Shown here piece by piece: positions 1 through 6,643 of a DNA stretch of 12,911 nt. The stretch covers positions 1 through 12,911 of the forward strand of contig JAILBD010000067.1 of the NCBI GenBank assembly GCA_024681275.1. The letters run 5' to 3'. A program made the translations under genes and the position numbers. Below the pieces are notes generated by a model. It saw nothing but the letters and a program-made list of their open reading frames with translations. It ran no database searches and was not told where the DNA came from. Each line of letters opens with the position of its first letter. The first letter of the stretch is position 1. This stretch comes from Erysipelotrichaceae bacterium. GTDB taxonomy: Bacteria; Bacillota_I; Bacilli_A; Erysipelotrichales; Erysipelotrichaceae.

Positions 1-257
1 ATTTCTCCAATCAGATCTTATAGTGATCATTTTTTCTGTAAACAGATGGTGATACCGCAGCTCACCACTGATATATTCATCAAAAGAACTTCCTGCGTCA
101 CATCTTTGTGACGTCTCTAATCAATATTATACAGAATTACGGCTTCAGAACGTTTGAATCATTTTATCTGCAGCTTTTCTTTCGGCAGGCCGTCTTCTGT
201 ATCTCGTCTTATCGAAAAAATATTGAATAATATTTTAAATTCGACGAAACTGATACT
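1..257. other. Left-edge non-coding stretch with possible edge of a leftward gene
   Basis: No confident gene lies here. On the minus strand a TATAAT box (131 to 126) would start a transcript near 119 that opens with a hairpin (95-114). A 17-codon reading frame (80 to 27, minus) preceded by GGAAG overlaps, in an ATGA arrangement, an ATG at 30 to 28 whose frame (MITIRSDWRN) runs off the window. That frame is also open upstream as far as about 118, so the real gene start could lie elsewhere. On the plus strand, frame 1 is open from the edge to a TGA at 109-111, which could be the tail of a rightward gene. These readings exclude each other and the sequence does not decide between them. Confidence 0.25.
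95..114. repeat. Perfect 7-bp inverted repeat (hairpin or operator)
   Basis: CGTCACA (96-102), a TCTT loop (103-106) and TGTGACG (107-113) form a perfect hairpin, extended by a G-T pair (95/114). No T-run follows on either strand, so it is not a normal intrinsic terminator. It lies just downstream of a minus-strand TATAAT box, which would fit a 5' mRNA hairpin or a repressor site for a leftward gene. That role is inference. Confidence 0.5.
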
Positions 258-1037
258 ATGAACGCAGAACTTTATCCGATGATCTTCAAAAGGAAGTCCT
301 TCCACACCTTCAAGGATCACAAATCAGGCAGATATTTTTATCAGGATGATCAGATCCCGGAAGAAGGATATGATGAGATCCTGCAGACCTTCGATTCCCT
401 TGTGCCTCTGTATCCTGAGATCGGGGTCAGGATCAGGATCGCTGAAAACGAGGAGACCAGCTGCGCGCGCGGCCAGGAAAAAGTCATCCTCTTCTACAGC
501 GAAGAGAAAGAGAATGCTTTGATGAACATCGGCTATCTAGGTGAACAGCTGGACCTTCATCTCGCTTCAAAGAACATCGGCACCCTCTGGTTCGGACTGA
601 ACAAGAAACAGATGCCTGATCATGAAGGATTGAAGTATGTCATCATGATGGCGATCGCCAAGGTACCGGAAACAGCTTTCCGAAAAGACATGTTCAAAGC
701 GACGAGAAAGGATCTGACAGAGATCTGGGAAGGTGATGAGATCTTCAATGTCTCTGACATCGTCCGCTTCGCTCCTAGCGCCTGCAACAGTCAGCCCTGG
801 TCCGTCAGGAAAGACGGTGACCATCTTTCGGTCTATCGTTATATCAGCCCCAAAAAGAAAGGCGTCATGCCCAGGGATGGACTCATCCACTATAATCACA
901 TCGACATCGGCATCTTCCTCTGTTTCCTTGAACTGTCTCTTGAGCACGAGGGGATCACATACGAGAGGTCTCTTCACCCCGATATCCGGAACGAGGAACT
1001 CAATCTTGTCGCCACTTACAAGTTGCTGTCATCATAA
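258..1037 (+). CDS. Nitroreductase-family protein (TM1586-like putative flavoprotein)
   Basis: 259 residues. The fold is assigned from two signatures. Near the N-terminus, residues 11-18 (KRKSFHTF) resemble the FMN-phosphate-binding R-R-S-x-R-x-F motif of nitroreductases. In the second half, SACNSQPW (174-181) matches the conserved N-x-Q-P-W segment. The layout, with the N-Q-P-W motif late in the protein, fits the duplicated TM1586-type putative nitroreductases, which are predicted to bind FMN and reduce substrates with NAD(P)H; the substrate is unknown. No signal peptide is visible, so it is probably cytoplasmic. The ATG at 258 is the first start after an in-frame TAA at 228-230, but no Shine-Dalgarno site precedes it. 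Met8 at 279 is an alternative start and is equally poor. The gene is followed closely by two other small rightward genes, one of them a thiol-redox protein. Confidence 0.8.
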   Translation: MNAELYPMIFKRKSFHTFKDHKSGRYFYQDDQIPEEGYDEILQTFDSLVPLYPEIGVRIRIAENEETSCARGQEKVILFYSEEKENALMNIGYLGEQLDLHLASKNIGTLWFGLNKKQMPDHEGLKYVIMMAIAKVPETAFRKDMFKATRKDLTEIWEGDEIFNVSDIVRFAPSACNSQPWSVRKDGDHLSVYRYISPKKKGVMPRDGLIHYNHIDIGIFLCFLELSLEHEGITYERSLHPDIRNEELNLVATYKLLSS

Positions 1038-1053
1038 AAAAAATCGATATAAT
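1023..1053 (+). promoter_or_regulatory. Candidate sigma-A promoter for the DUF6440 gene
   Basis: A consensus TATAAT (1048-1053) lies 19 bases after TTGCTG (1023-1028), which sits in the last codons of the nitroreductase gene. The spacing is slightly long. It would give the DUF6440 gene its own transcript with a short leader carrying AAGGAGG at 1068-1074. Confidence 0.5.
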
Positions 1054-1080
1054 TGAAAAGGATATATAAGGAGGATCATT

Positions 1081-1272
1081 ATGGCTAACAGTTCAAGATT
1101 TCAGGTCATCGAGACCGCAAGCGGGGGATTTGCCTCGGAGATCAAGGTCGTCGTCGATAAAGAGACGGGCGTCAACTACATGTTCATGCATGAAGGATAT
1201 GCCGGAGGACTCACTGTCATGGTCGACGAGAACGGCGATCCGATCGTCAGCGACGTCAGCGAACTTTACTGA
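1081..1272 (+). CDS. DUF6440 family small protein
   Basis: 63 residues. The central pattern VVDKETGVNYMF (24-35) followed by GYAGGLTVMVDENGDP (39-54) is what I recognise as the DUF6440 signature: a D-x-x-T-G-V-x-Y strand, then G-G-L-T and D-x-x-G-x-P. The family consists of short Firmicutes proteins of unknown function and this one is full length. There is no signal peptide or membrane segment. The start is secure: a perfect AAGGAGG (1068-1074) lies 6 bases before the ATG. It sits between a nitroreductase-like gene and a glutaredoxin-like gene on the same strand. It appears to have its own promoter overlapping the end of the upstream gene, so co-transcription with that gene is possible but not required. 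Confidence 0.85.
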   Translation: MANSSRFQVIETASGGFASEIKVVVDKETGVNYMFMHEGYAGGLTVMVDENGDPIVSDVSELY

Positions 1273-1297
1273 TCGCAGCCGTTTTAAAGCACTTCGT

Positions 1298-1326
1298 TTG
1301 CCAAAACAGATAAGCTTATATAAGAT
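1298..1326 (+). promoter_or_regulatory. Candidate promoter for the glutaredoxin-like gene
   Basis: TTGCCA (1298-1303) is followed by an AT-rich TATAAGAT (1319-1326). Spacing is 15 bases to TATAAG or 17 to TAAGAT. It lies in the 74-80 base gap after the DUF6440 gene. Neither hexamer is a full match, and read-through from upstream is also possible. Confidence 0.35.
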
Positions 1327-1352
1327 GAAGGAAACAAAGGAGTGAAGTGACA

Positions 1353-1679
1353 ATGATCAAAGTATACGGGAGTCTGAAGTGTCCTTACTGCGTCGTCCTG
1401 AAAGAGAATCTCGACCGCAATCATGCCCCATACGAATTCATCGACATCCTGGAAAGCCTCGGAAATCTCGGAGACTTTCTGGCAATACGCGACAGGGAGC
1501 CTGTCTTCGATCACCTGAAAGAGATCAACGACATCGGCCTGCCTGCCTTTATCGATGAAGCCGGCAAGGTCCGCATCGACTGGGAAAACTGGCTGACGGA
1601 GAACGGCTACACGATCTTCGTTCCGGAATCGACACTGACACAGGGTCAGGCCTGCAGCCTCGACAGAAAAGGCTGCTGA
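1353..1679 (+). CDS. Glutaredoxin-like CPYC thiol-disulfide protein
   Basis: 108 residues from the ATG at 1353. The classical glutaredoxin redox motif C10-P-Y-C13 follows the first beta strand (MIKVYGSLK), and a Leu-Pro at 63-64 occupies the expected cis-proline position of the thioredoxin fold. The residues between (NHAPYEFIDI and a loop before DREPVFD) fit small Firmicutes glutaredoxin-related proteins that reduce protein disulfides in the cytoplasm. Two extra cysteines, C101 and C108, sit in the C-terminal tail. A GTG at 1347 in the same frame would add two residues, but AAAGGAG (1336-1342) is 10 bases from the ATG and only 4 from the GTG, so ATG is preferred. The gene ends the rightward cluster and is followed by a strong terminator. 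Confidence 0.85.
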   Translation: MIKVYGSLKCPYCVVLKENLDRNHAPYEFIDILESLGNLGDFLAIRDREPVFDHLKEINDIGLPAFIDEAGKVRIDWENWLTENGYTIFVPESTLTQGQACSLDRKGC

Positions 1680-1692
1680 ACAAAACAGAAAG

Positions 1693-1741
1693 AAAACTCC
1701 CGAACACAGCGAAACGCGCTTTGCCGGGAGTTTTTGTTTTT
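1693..1741. terminator. Bidirectional intrinsic terminator
   Basis: AAAACTCCCG (1693-1702) pairs with CGGGAGTTTT (1725-1734). A T-run follows to the right, and on the minus strand the stem is followed by TTTTCTTTCTG. It lies between the glutaredoxin-like gene and the converging TIR operon, so it can end both transcripts. Confidence 0.85.
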
Positions 1742-1764
1742 TTCATTTGCGAAATGACGTCTGA

Positions 1765-3402
1765 TCAGTTGAGTCCGTTCACTTCACCGATGGCGATCTC
1801 TCTGTGTTCGCCTGTGATCTCGTCGTTTCCTGAAGGATTCATTGGATCCTCACCGCTGTAGTCCCGGTAATAGATGTGGCCGTTGTTGACGTAGTTCGCC
1901 GCGTCCAGACGGATCTGCGGACCGAAATCGCCTTTGTTCCAGATGATGTCTCCGTTGTTGATGAACTGTCCGTCATTGAATCTGAACTCGCCGCCGCCTC
2001 TCAGCACCAGTTTTCCGTTATTGACATATTCACCGCCACCGATCACAAAGACATGCCCTCTTTCCTCGTTCTGGATCCCGTCTTCTTCGATCACGAAAGA
2101 ACCGTAGGTATAGGAGTCGCACATGCCGCCCGTATAGACACCACCGTTTCTGACGATGATCGTTCCGTAGTTGTTCCTTCTGCACATCCCCATCTCAAAT
2201 CCGCCTTCAATGATGAGGGTTCCATAGTTGTCGACCGTGATCTCTTCTCCGTTTCTTAAAGGACCGCCACCCAAAAGGACGCCGTTTCTGATGATGATCG
2301 TCTCATTTTCAGGAATGGTGATGCTGCTGAGGATCTTGATGTTGTGTACATCTTCCTTGTTCAAAGCACTTTTCAGCTCTTCGAATGAATAGACCGGCTC
2401 GTTGATCGATCTGACTTCGAATGGGAAACCGCTGATCGCTTCGGCCTGATTGACGAGGTAGTCGGCGCTCACGTACAGCGTCTTCAGATCTTTCAGCTGT
2501 CCCAGTTCAGAGATGTCTTCGATCTCGGTCTCTGCGATGTTCAGGACCTCCAGAGACTGCAGAGCCGATATGCCGCTGATATCGATGCCGTAGTTGTGCG
2601 AGATATCCAGCAGCCTCAGTTTATCAAGACCCAGGATCGCTTCGATCGACCGGATCTCGTTGGCGCAGAGGCAGAGCTCTTCCAGATTGACCAGTTTTGA
2701 AAAATCAGAGATGTCTTCGATGTGTCCGGTGGCGACTGTCGAATCCTCCAGACTCACCAGATCATTGAAGCCGTCTTCGGTCAGGATGAAGTCGGCGATC
2801 ACATAATCCTCTTTCAGTTCTTCACCATACACATAGACCTTTCTGATCTCGCTCAGATTTCCGGAGATGCCCAACTGACCAAGCAGGGAATCGGACGATC
2901 TGAACGGATTCAGGATCAGGATGAAGAGACCGATCAGGACAAGTGCCCCGATGGCAAGGCCCGCAAGCGTCGTCTGTTTCCTGGCCGCCTTCTTCTGTTC
3001 AGCCGTGATCTGCAGGTCATTCAACAAAGGCGAATTCAGCAGGCTTTTCCGGAACTCTTCTTCCGATATCCTGTATTTCAGCACGCCCTGCGTCTGTCCC
3101 AGCATCATGGAAAGACCCGGCGTCAGCTGACAGTCTTCCAGGAAGACCGAGATGATCTCTTTGTTCTTCAGCGAAGCGTAAGAGACTTCTTCATTCAGAG
3201 ATCTGTCATTCATCATCGCATCACTGACAAAAAGCAGGACGGCTGCCGCCCTCCCGATGCAGTCTTCATATTTCTTTTCTTCGTAAGAAAGTTTATAGCC
3301 GTTCTCATCGAGCAGGGACATCACAGACATCGCTTCTTCCCTGTCGCTCTGATCAAAGATGCAGTATATGAACGGCGCACTGTTAGAATGATACTTTTCC
3401 AT
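1765..3402 (-). CDS. Membrane protein: degenerate TIR, transmembrane helix, LRR and beta-solenoid-like repeats
   Basis: 545 residues. Residues 9-115 align with the TIR domain of the upstream gene: gapless over 9-41, then 9 residues missing where the partner has its BB-loop region (VGSNW), then gapless from Ser60 on. The Glu equivalent to the TIR NADase glutamate is kept (E72 in NEEV), but the SYxxxD start is changed to IFDQSD. A transmembrane helix spans about 146-167, with Lys/Arg clustered before it, so the N-terminus is predicted inside the cell. Residues 237-315 hold internalin-style LRRs of about 22 residues with a C-cap shared with the partner. Residues 365-512 carry irregular 20-25 residue repeats with NNG/NYG turns and beta-strand patterns, suggesting a beta-solenoid. 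Translation starts 3 bases after the upstream gene; AGAGGTGA, which contains that gene's stop codon, is the ribosome site. The ligand is unknown. Confidence 0.8.
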   Translation of the reverse strand: MEKYHSNSAPFIYCIFDQSDREEAMSVMSLLDENGYKLSYEEKKYEDCIGRAAAVLLFVSDAMMNDRSLNEEVSYASLKNKEIISVFLEDCQLTPGLSMMLGQTQGVLKYRISEEEFRKSLLNSPLLNDLQITAEQKKAARKQTTLAGLAIGALVLIGLFILILNPFRSSDSLLGQLGISGNLSEIRKVYVYGEELKEDYVIADFILTEDGFNDLVSLEDSTVATGHIEDISDFSKLVNLEELCLCANEIRSIEAILGLDKLRLLDISHNYGIDISGISALQSLEVLNIAETEIEDISELGQLKDLKTLYVSADYLVNQAEAISGFPFEVRSINEPVYSFEELKSALNKEDVHNIKILSSITIPENETIIIRNGVLLGGGPLRNGEEITVDNYGTLIIEGGFEMGMCRRNNYGTIIVRNGGVYTGGMCDSYTYGSFVIEEDGIQNEERGHVFVIGGGEYVNNGKLVLRGGGEFRFNDGQFINNGDIIWNKGDFGPQIRLDAANYVNNGHIYYRDYSGEDPMNPSGNDEITGEHREIAIGEVNGLN

Positions 3403-3405
3403 ATT

Positions 3406-4512
3406 TCACCTCTTCACAACGATATCGACCAGACCTGTATCGACCGCGTCTGCCGCTTCATCATAGCCTTCCTCATCCACATAGAGATACTTCAGCTTTT
3501 TGAGATCTCCGATCATAGAAAGATCGGCTCTGATCCCGATGATCTTCAGGACCTCCAGATCGCGCAGATCTGAAAGGAACGAGAGATCATCCACCGCGTT
3601 GCCTGATATATCAAGATAGACCAGCTGTTTCATCTGTGCCAGAGGCGAGAGATCGCTGATGCCCTGGTTCACGAGTGAAAGATAGGCGATCTTCTCCTTG
3701 GAGACGATGGAACTCAGGTCGCTGAACGAGGATCTCTCCGCTTTCATCTCACCGATGTAGAACGAACCGTTCCGGTAGCGGATCGCATCTGCCTTCGAGA
3801 CCATGTAGTCTCCGCACAGATACAGCGATGTTCCATCATACGCCTTGAGCAGGATCGCTCTGGATACGCCGTCTTTGAACTCTGTCACTTCCAGTTCTCC
3901 CGAATCGTCCTGGACGGTACCTGATTCGATGCCCGCAGAAGAGAGCCACCCATTGAAGTAGGCAAAGACCAAAGCCGCCAGGATCAGAAAGAGCGAGGCA
4001 GATATGATCGAGATCGTCCGCCAGATATTCTTTCCTGTTTTCTGTTTCTCGTTGTCTTCATATCCGCTGATCCCGTCGCCGATAAAAGAAGGTCCCGTTA
4101 CAGACCCGATCTCTTCGGCCATCTTTCTTGTGTCGGCATCGGTATCATAGACCTTTTCCACTGTCGACAGCTGCATGGCCATGTCTTCGTTCAGAAGGAC
4201 ATCTTCAATAAAGACACAGAACATCCTCTTCTTTTCCGCCACCGCATAGTTGACTTCTCTCCTGCAGTTCTGCGAGGCGATGAAGTTCCTGCTGATAAAG
4301 AACACGACCAGTTCGGAATCCTTCAGATGAGATGCGACGACCTGAGGCCAGTTGCTTCCGACCTCTATGCCCGCATCATACCAGAGACGGCAATTCCTTT
4401 TATCCAGCTCTCTGATCACCGGTATGACGATCCGGGAATCCTTGTGGGCATAGGAAAAAAACACATAGGGATCATCTCCATGATATGTCTTGATTGTTGC
4501 ACTGTCTGTCAT
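3406..4512 (-). CDS. Membrane protein: N-terminal TIR domain, transmembrane helix, C-terminal LRR
   Basis: 368 residues. Residues 14-104 are a well-preserved TIR_2-type domain: VFFSYAHKD (17-25), the LWYD strand (43-46), a GIEVGSNW BB-loop (48-55), FFIS (71-74), and NCRREVNYA (82-90) with E86 at the position of the catalytic glutamate of TIR NADases such as SARM1. A single transmembrane helix (about 165-187) follows a basic stretch (KQKTGKNIWR), so the TIR is predicted cytoplasmic and the rest outside. Residues 275-346 form three to four LRRs of 22 residues (YLDISGNAVDDLSFL and neighbours), closed by a cap. TIR domains commonly hydrolyse or cyclise NAD+ or act as adaptors; activity here is not shown. 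It is the first gene of a pair with the downstream paralogue, 3 bases away. The ATG at 4512 has only a weak AGAAG before it and lies 6 bases after a TATAAT box. Confidence 0.85.
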   Translation of the reverse strand: MTDSATIKTYHGDDPYVFFSYAHKDSRIVIPVIRELDKRNCRLWYDAGIEVGSNWPQVVASHLKDSELVVFFISRNFIASQNCRREVNYAVAEKKRMFCVFIEDVLLNEDMAMQLSTVEKVYDTDADTRKMAEEIGSVTGPSFIGDGISGYEDNEKQKTGKNIWRTISIISASLFLILAALVFAYFNGWLSSAGIESGTVQDDSGELEVTEFKDGVSRAILLKAYDGTSLYLCGDYMVSKADAIRYRNGSFYIGEMKAERSSFSDLSSIVSKEKIAYLSLVNQGISDLSPLAQMKQLVYLDISGNAVDDLSFLSDLRDLEVLKIIGIRADLSMIGDLKKLKYLYVDEEGYDEAADAVDTGLVDIVVKR

Positions 4513-4518
4513 ACTTCT

Positions 4519-4547
4519 ATTATATCTTTTAGGGCTGAGAAACCGAA
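4519..4547 (-). promoter_or_regulatory. Promoter of the TIR-LRR pair, probably giving a leaderless mRNA
   Basis: On the minus strand a perfect TATAAT (4524 to 4519) ends only six bases before the ATG (4512), so transcription would begin at or next to the A of the start codon. The -35 at 17-base spacing is a weak TTCGGT (4547 to 4542). No strong ribosome site is present. Confidence 0.5.
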
Positions 4548-4619
4548 ATCATATGAATCGATCTTCCGTTTTTTATGCTTGCCGATACGCAGAACGGCAA
4601 TATTTGTCAGATAAAAATT

Positions 4620-4625
4620 TATAAT
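4620..4625 (+). promoter_or_regulatory. Candidate -10 box for the alpha/beta hydrolase gene
   Basis: TATAAT at 4620-4625 lies 26 bases before the ATG, leaving room for the AAAGGGAG ribosome site at 4637-4644. I found no good -35 hexamer at 16-18 bases upstream, so the promoter may need an activator. It is divergent from the TIR promoter within 139 bases. Confidence 0.45.
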
Positions 4626-4651
4626 GAATGTAGACAAAAGGGAGAACTATC

Positions 4652-5407
4652 ATGATGATCACAGACGAATACTACATCAGCGATGACGGGATCGGGCTGC
4701 ACATCAAAGTGGACAGGCCTGAAAAGAAGAAGAGATGTCCGCTCGTCCTGATGTTTCATGGTTTGACCGGACACATGGAAGAGGAACACATCACCGGCAT
4801 CTGCAGGCAGATCAATGAGAAGCTGGGCTATGCCACGATGCGGGCTGAACTTTACGGGCACGGCAAAAGCGGCGGCAGATTTGAAGATCACACGCTGCTC
4901 AAGTGGATCGACAACGGACTCAAGGTCATCGAACACGCAAGAAGCCTTGACTATGTGAGCGATCTCTACATCACAGGACATTCCCAGGGCGGACTGCTGA
5001 CCATCATCCTGGCAGGGATGAAAGCGGATCTCTTCAAAGCCGTCATGCCTCTTTCCCCGGCGATCAATATCGTCGAAGGCGCAAAGCGCGGCGATCTGCT
5101 GGGAGTCTCTTTTGATCCAGAACACCTGCCGGAAAAGATCTTCATGGGAGAATACACGCTGAACGGAGACTATCTTCCGGCTGCCCAGCTCTTACATCCT
5201 GAGGAGATGATGCGCAAGTATCATGGACCGGTGCTGATCGTACACGGCGATGGGGACATGGCTGTCCCGATCGCTTATTCTTACGAGGCGCAGAAAGGTT
5301 ACGATAATGCGAAACTCCTCGTCATTCACGGGGCGGATCATGGCTATACAGGCCATCTGAACGAAGTCTATGAAGGGATCATCTCTTTCCTGAAAGAGAT
5401 CGCATGA
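4652..5407 (+). CDS. Alpha/beta hydrolase, feruloyl/cinnamoyl-esterase-like
   Basis: 251 residues, a typical length for the family. The oxyanion-hole segment MFHGLTGH (34-41), the nucleophile elbow GHSQGG with Ser111, the acid Asp202 in HGDGDMAVP, and His230 in GADHGY give a complete catalytic triad. The order and local sequence (GHGKSGGRFED, LAGMKADLFKAV, LSPA) resemble the Lactobacillus johnsonii cinnamoyl esterase LJ0536 as I remember it. Such enzymes cleave esters of plant hydroxycinnamic acids in the cytoplasm, and no signal peptide is visible here; the actual ester substrate is uncertain. AAAGGGAG (4637-4644) lies 7 bases before the ATG at 4652, and a second ATG follows directly. The gene is divergent from the TIR pair and convergent with a serine hydrolase gene. 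Confidence 0.85.
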   Translation: MMITDEYYISDDGIGLHIKVDRPEKKKRCPLVLMFHGLTGHMEEEHITGICRQINEKLGYATMRAELYGHGKSGGRFEDHTLLKWIDNGLKVIEHARSLDYVSDLYITGHSQGGLLTIILAGMKADLFKAVMPLSPAINIVEGAKRGDLLGVSFDPEHLPEKIFMGEYTLNGDYLPAAQLLHPEEMMRKYHGPVLIVHGDGDMAVPIAYSYEAQKGYDNAKLLVIHGADHGYTGHLNEVYEGIISFLKEIA

Positions 5408-5434
5408 AAAGACGCTCTTGATCGAGCGTCTTTT
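5407..5434. terminator. Bidirectional intrinsic terminator
   Basis: AAAAGACGCTC (5407-5417), a 6-base loop and GAGCGTCTTTT (5424-5434) form a perfect 11-bp stem with A and T tails on the two sides. It sits between the convergent esterase and beta-lactamase-family genes and can serve both; it overlaps the end of the esterase stop codon. Confidence 0.9.
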
Positions 5435-5438
5435 TCGT

Positions 5439-6497
5439 TCAGTTGTGATCGATAAAATCCAGGACCTGATCGTGAAAGACCGGGCGGATCCGGGCGATCT
5501 TTGTCACTCTGCTTGGATGGATGGCATTGCTCAAAAGAACGATGCCGCATCTTCTTTCAAAGTCGATATAGATGGACGTTCCACTGAAACCCGTATGATA
5601 GAGGCTGCACTTCGATATCTTTGAACCGGCACTCGTCGAAGGATCGCCGAAGAACCATCCACCCATAGTCCTTGATTCATTCAGGCCTTTCGTATAGGAC
5701 TCTTTGAACAGCTTCATCGTCTCTTCTGACAGGATCTGTTTTCCATGAAGACTGCCCTCATTCAGCATCATCTGCACAAACAGAGACAATGCTTCGACAT
5801 CCGCAAAGACACCGGCATTGCCGGCCACTCCGCCCAGGATATGCGCCTTGCCGTCATGGACCTCTCCCTGAATGATGCCTCTGGCTTCGGTGACCTCCGT
5901 CGGTGCACAGTCTTCTTTCCTTCCTTTTTCGGCTGGCCTGTACATGATCTGGTCAGAGCCCAAATGATCAAAGAGGACTTCCCTGGCGTAATCTTCCATG
6001 TTCCCCTTTATCTTCTCTATGATCTTGCCGAGGATGATGTAATTGAAACAGGAGTATTCGACGCGCTCCCCTCTCTTGTAAGTCCTTGGCAGATGCACGA
6101 TGAAATCCCAAAGTTCTTCAGGGGTCTGACAGAGTTTGTAGTTCTTGTCGTCGGCCGGATATCCCGACCTGTGTGCGATCAGGTCCAGGACGGTGATGTC
6201 ATCATAGGCAAAGCCATCCAGGATCTCTGATGCTTTTGTGTCAAAAGAAAGAAGACCTTCCTCGATCAGTCTGGCGACCATCGTCGATGTCGACACGACC
6301 TTGCTGAGACTGGCGATATCGTAAAGGGTATCGCTGCTCAGTTCTGTCTCTTCGGGAAGCAGCGACTTGTTTCCGCAGCAGGAGTAAGCGATCTCATCTT
6401 TCGTCACGACCGAGAAACAGGCACCGGGCAACTGCTTCTCATCTGTAAATCTTTTTATGATCTCATATTCTTTCAAGACACATTTCCTGACATCCAT
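5439..6497 (-). CDS. Serine hydrolase of the beta-lactamase (class C / esterase) family
   Basis: 352 residues. The S63-L-S-K66 motif supplies the nucleophile and general base, Tyr148 in YSCFNYIILG is the second motif (the usual Asn/Asp two residues on is Cys150), and HTGFSG (301-306) is the third, HTG-type motif. Segments RGIIQGEVHDGKA (206-218) and GGVAGNAGVF (222-231) resemble the E. coli YfeW/PBP4B-like branch, where the second segment usually reads GVAGHAG; here His is Asn. These proteins act as esterases, peptidases or low-affinity penicillin-binding proteins; the substrate is not predictable. No signal peptide or membrane helix is seen, which favours an intracellular esterase or peptidase. 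AGAGGTG (6508 to 6502) precedes the ATG. The gene is transcribed alone, between two terminators. Confidence 0.85.
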   Translation of the reverse strand: MDVRKCVLKEYEIIKRFTDEKQLPGACFSVVTKDEIAYSCCGNKSLLPEETELSSDTLYDIASLSKVVSTSTMVARLIEEGLLSFDTKASEILDGFAYDDITVLDLIAHRSGYPADDKNYKLCQTPEELWDFIVHLPRTYKRGERVEYSCFNYIILGKIIEKIKGNMEDYAREVLFDHLGSDQIMYRPAEKGRKEDCAPTEVTEARGIIQGEVHDGKAHILGGVAGNAGVFADVEALSLFVQMMLNEGSLHGKQILSEETMKLFKESYTKGLNESRTMGGWFFGDPSTSAGSKISKCSLYHTGFSGTSIYIDFERRCGIVLLSNAIHPSRVTKIARIRPVFHDQVLDFIDHN

Positions 6498-6526
6498 AAG
6501 TTCACCTCTCAGCCATTTACACTATT

Positions 6527-6556
6527 ATTTTAATCCGCTTGCGCAGATCCTATCAA
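6527..6556 (-). promoter_or_regulatory. Candidate sigma-A promoter for the serine hydrolase gene
   Basis: On the minus strand TTGATA (6556 to 6551) and TAAAAT (6532 to 6527) are separated by 18 bases, about 30 bases before the start codon and downstream of the Sel1 operon terminator. This supports independent transcription. Confidence 0.55.
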
Positions 6557-6573
6557 AATTTCATCAGGGCATA

Positions 6574-6621
6574 GAAAAGACCGCCGCATCGTCCTGTCAT
6601 ATACAGCCTTGGCGACGGTCT
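6574..6621 (-). terminator. Intrinsic terminator of the EAL-HEPN-Sel1 operon
   Basis: On the minus strand AGACCGTCGC (6621 to 6612) pairs with GCGGCGGTCT (6588 to 6579) including one T-G pair, followed by TTTTCT. The long loop contains a small CTGT/ACAG stem. It begins 23 bases after the Sel1 stop codon. Confidence 0.8.
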
Positions 6622-6643
6622 GAATGTTGCTTGATTGCGAAGA

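Noticed and set aside
1..257. Riboswitch or T-box leader before the nitroreductase gene
   Set aside because: I find no conserved T-box or riboswitch core and no terminator before 258; the only clear structure is the 95-114 hairpin.
567..977. 136-codon minus-strand reading frame inside the nitroreductase gene
   Set aside because: It is antisense to a gene with clear family motifs and lacks its own signals.
1830..2310. Repeated motifs in the second TIR gene considered as a CRISPR-like or satellite repeat
   Set aside because: The repeats are irregular at the DNA level and make sense only as protein repeats in the coding frame.
2722..3573. 283-codon plus-strand reading frame opposite the TIR genes
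   Set aside because: It is antisense to two well-supported coding regions, spans their junction, has low-complexity Arg/Gln/Asp-rich content and no ribosome site.
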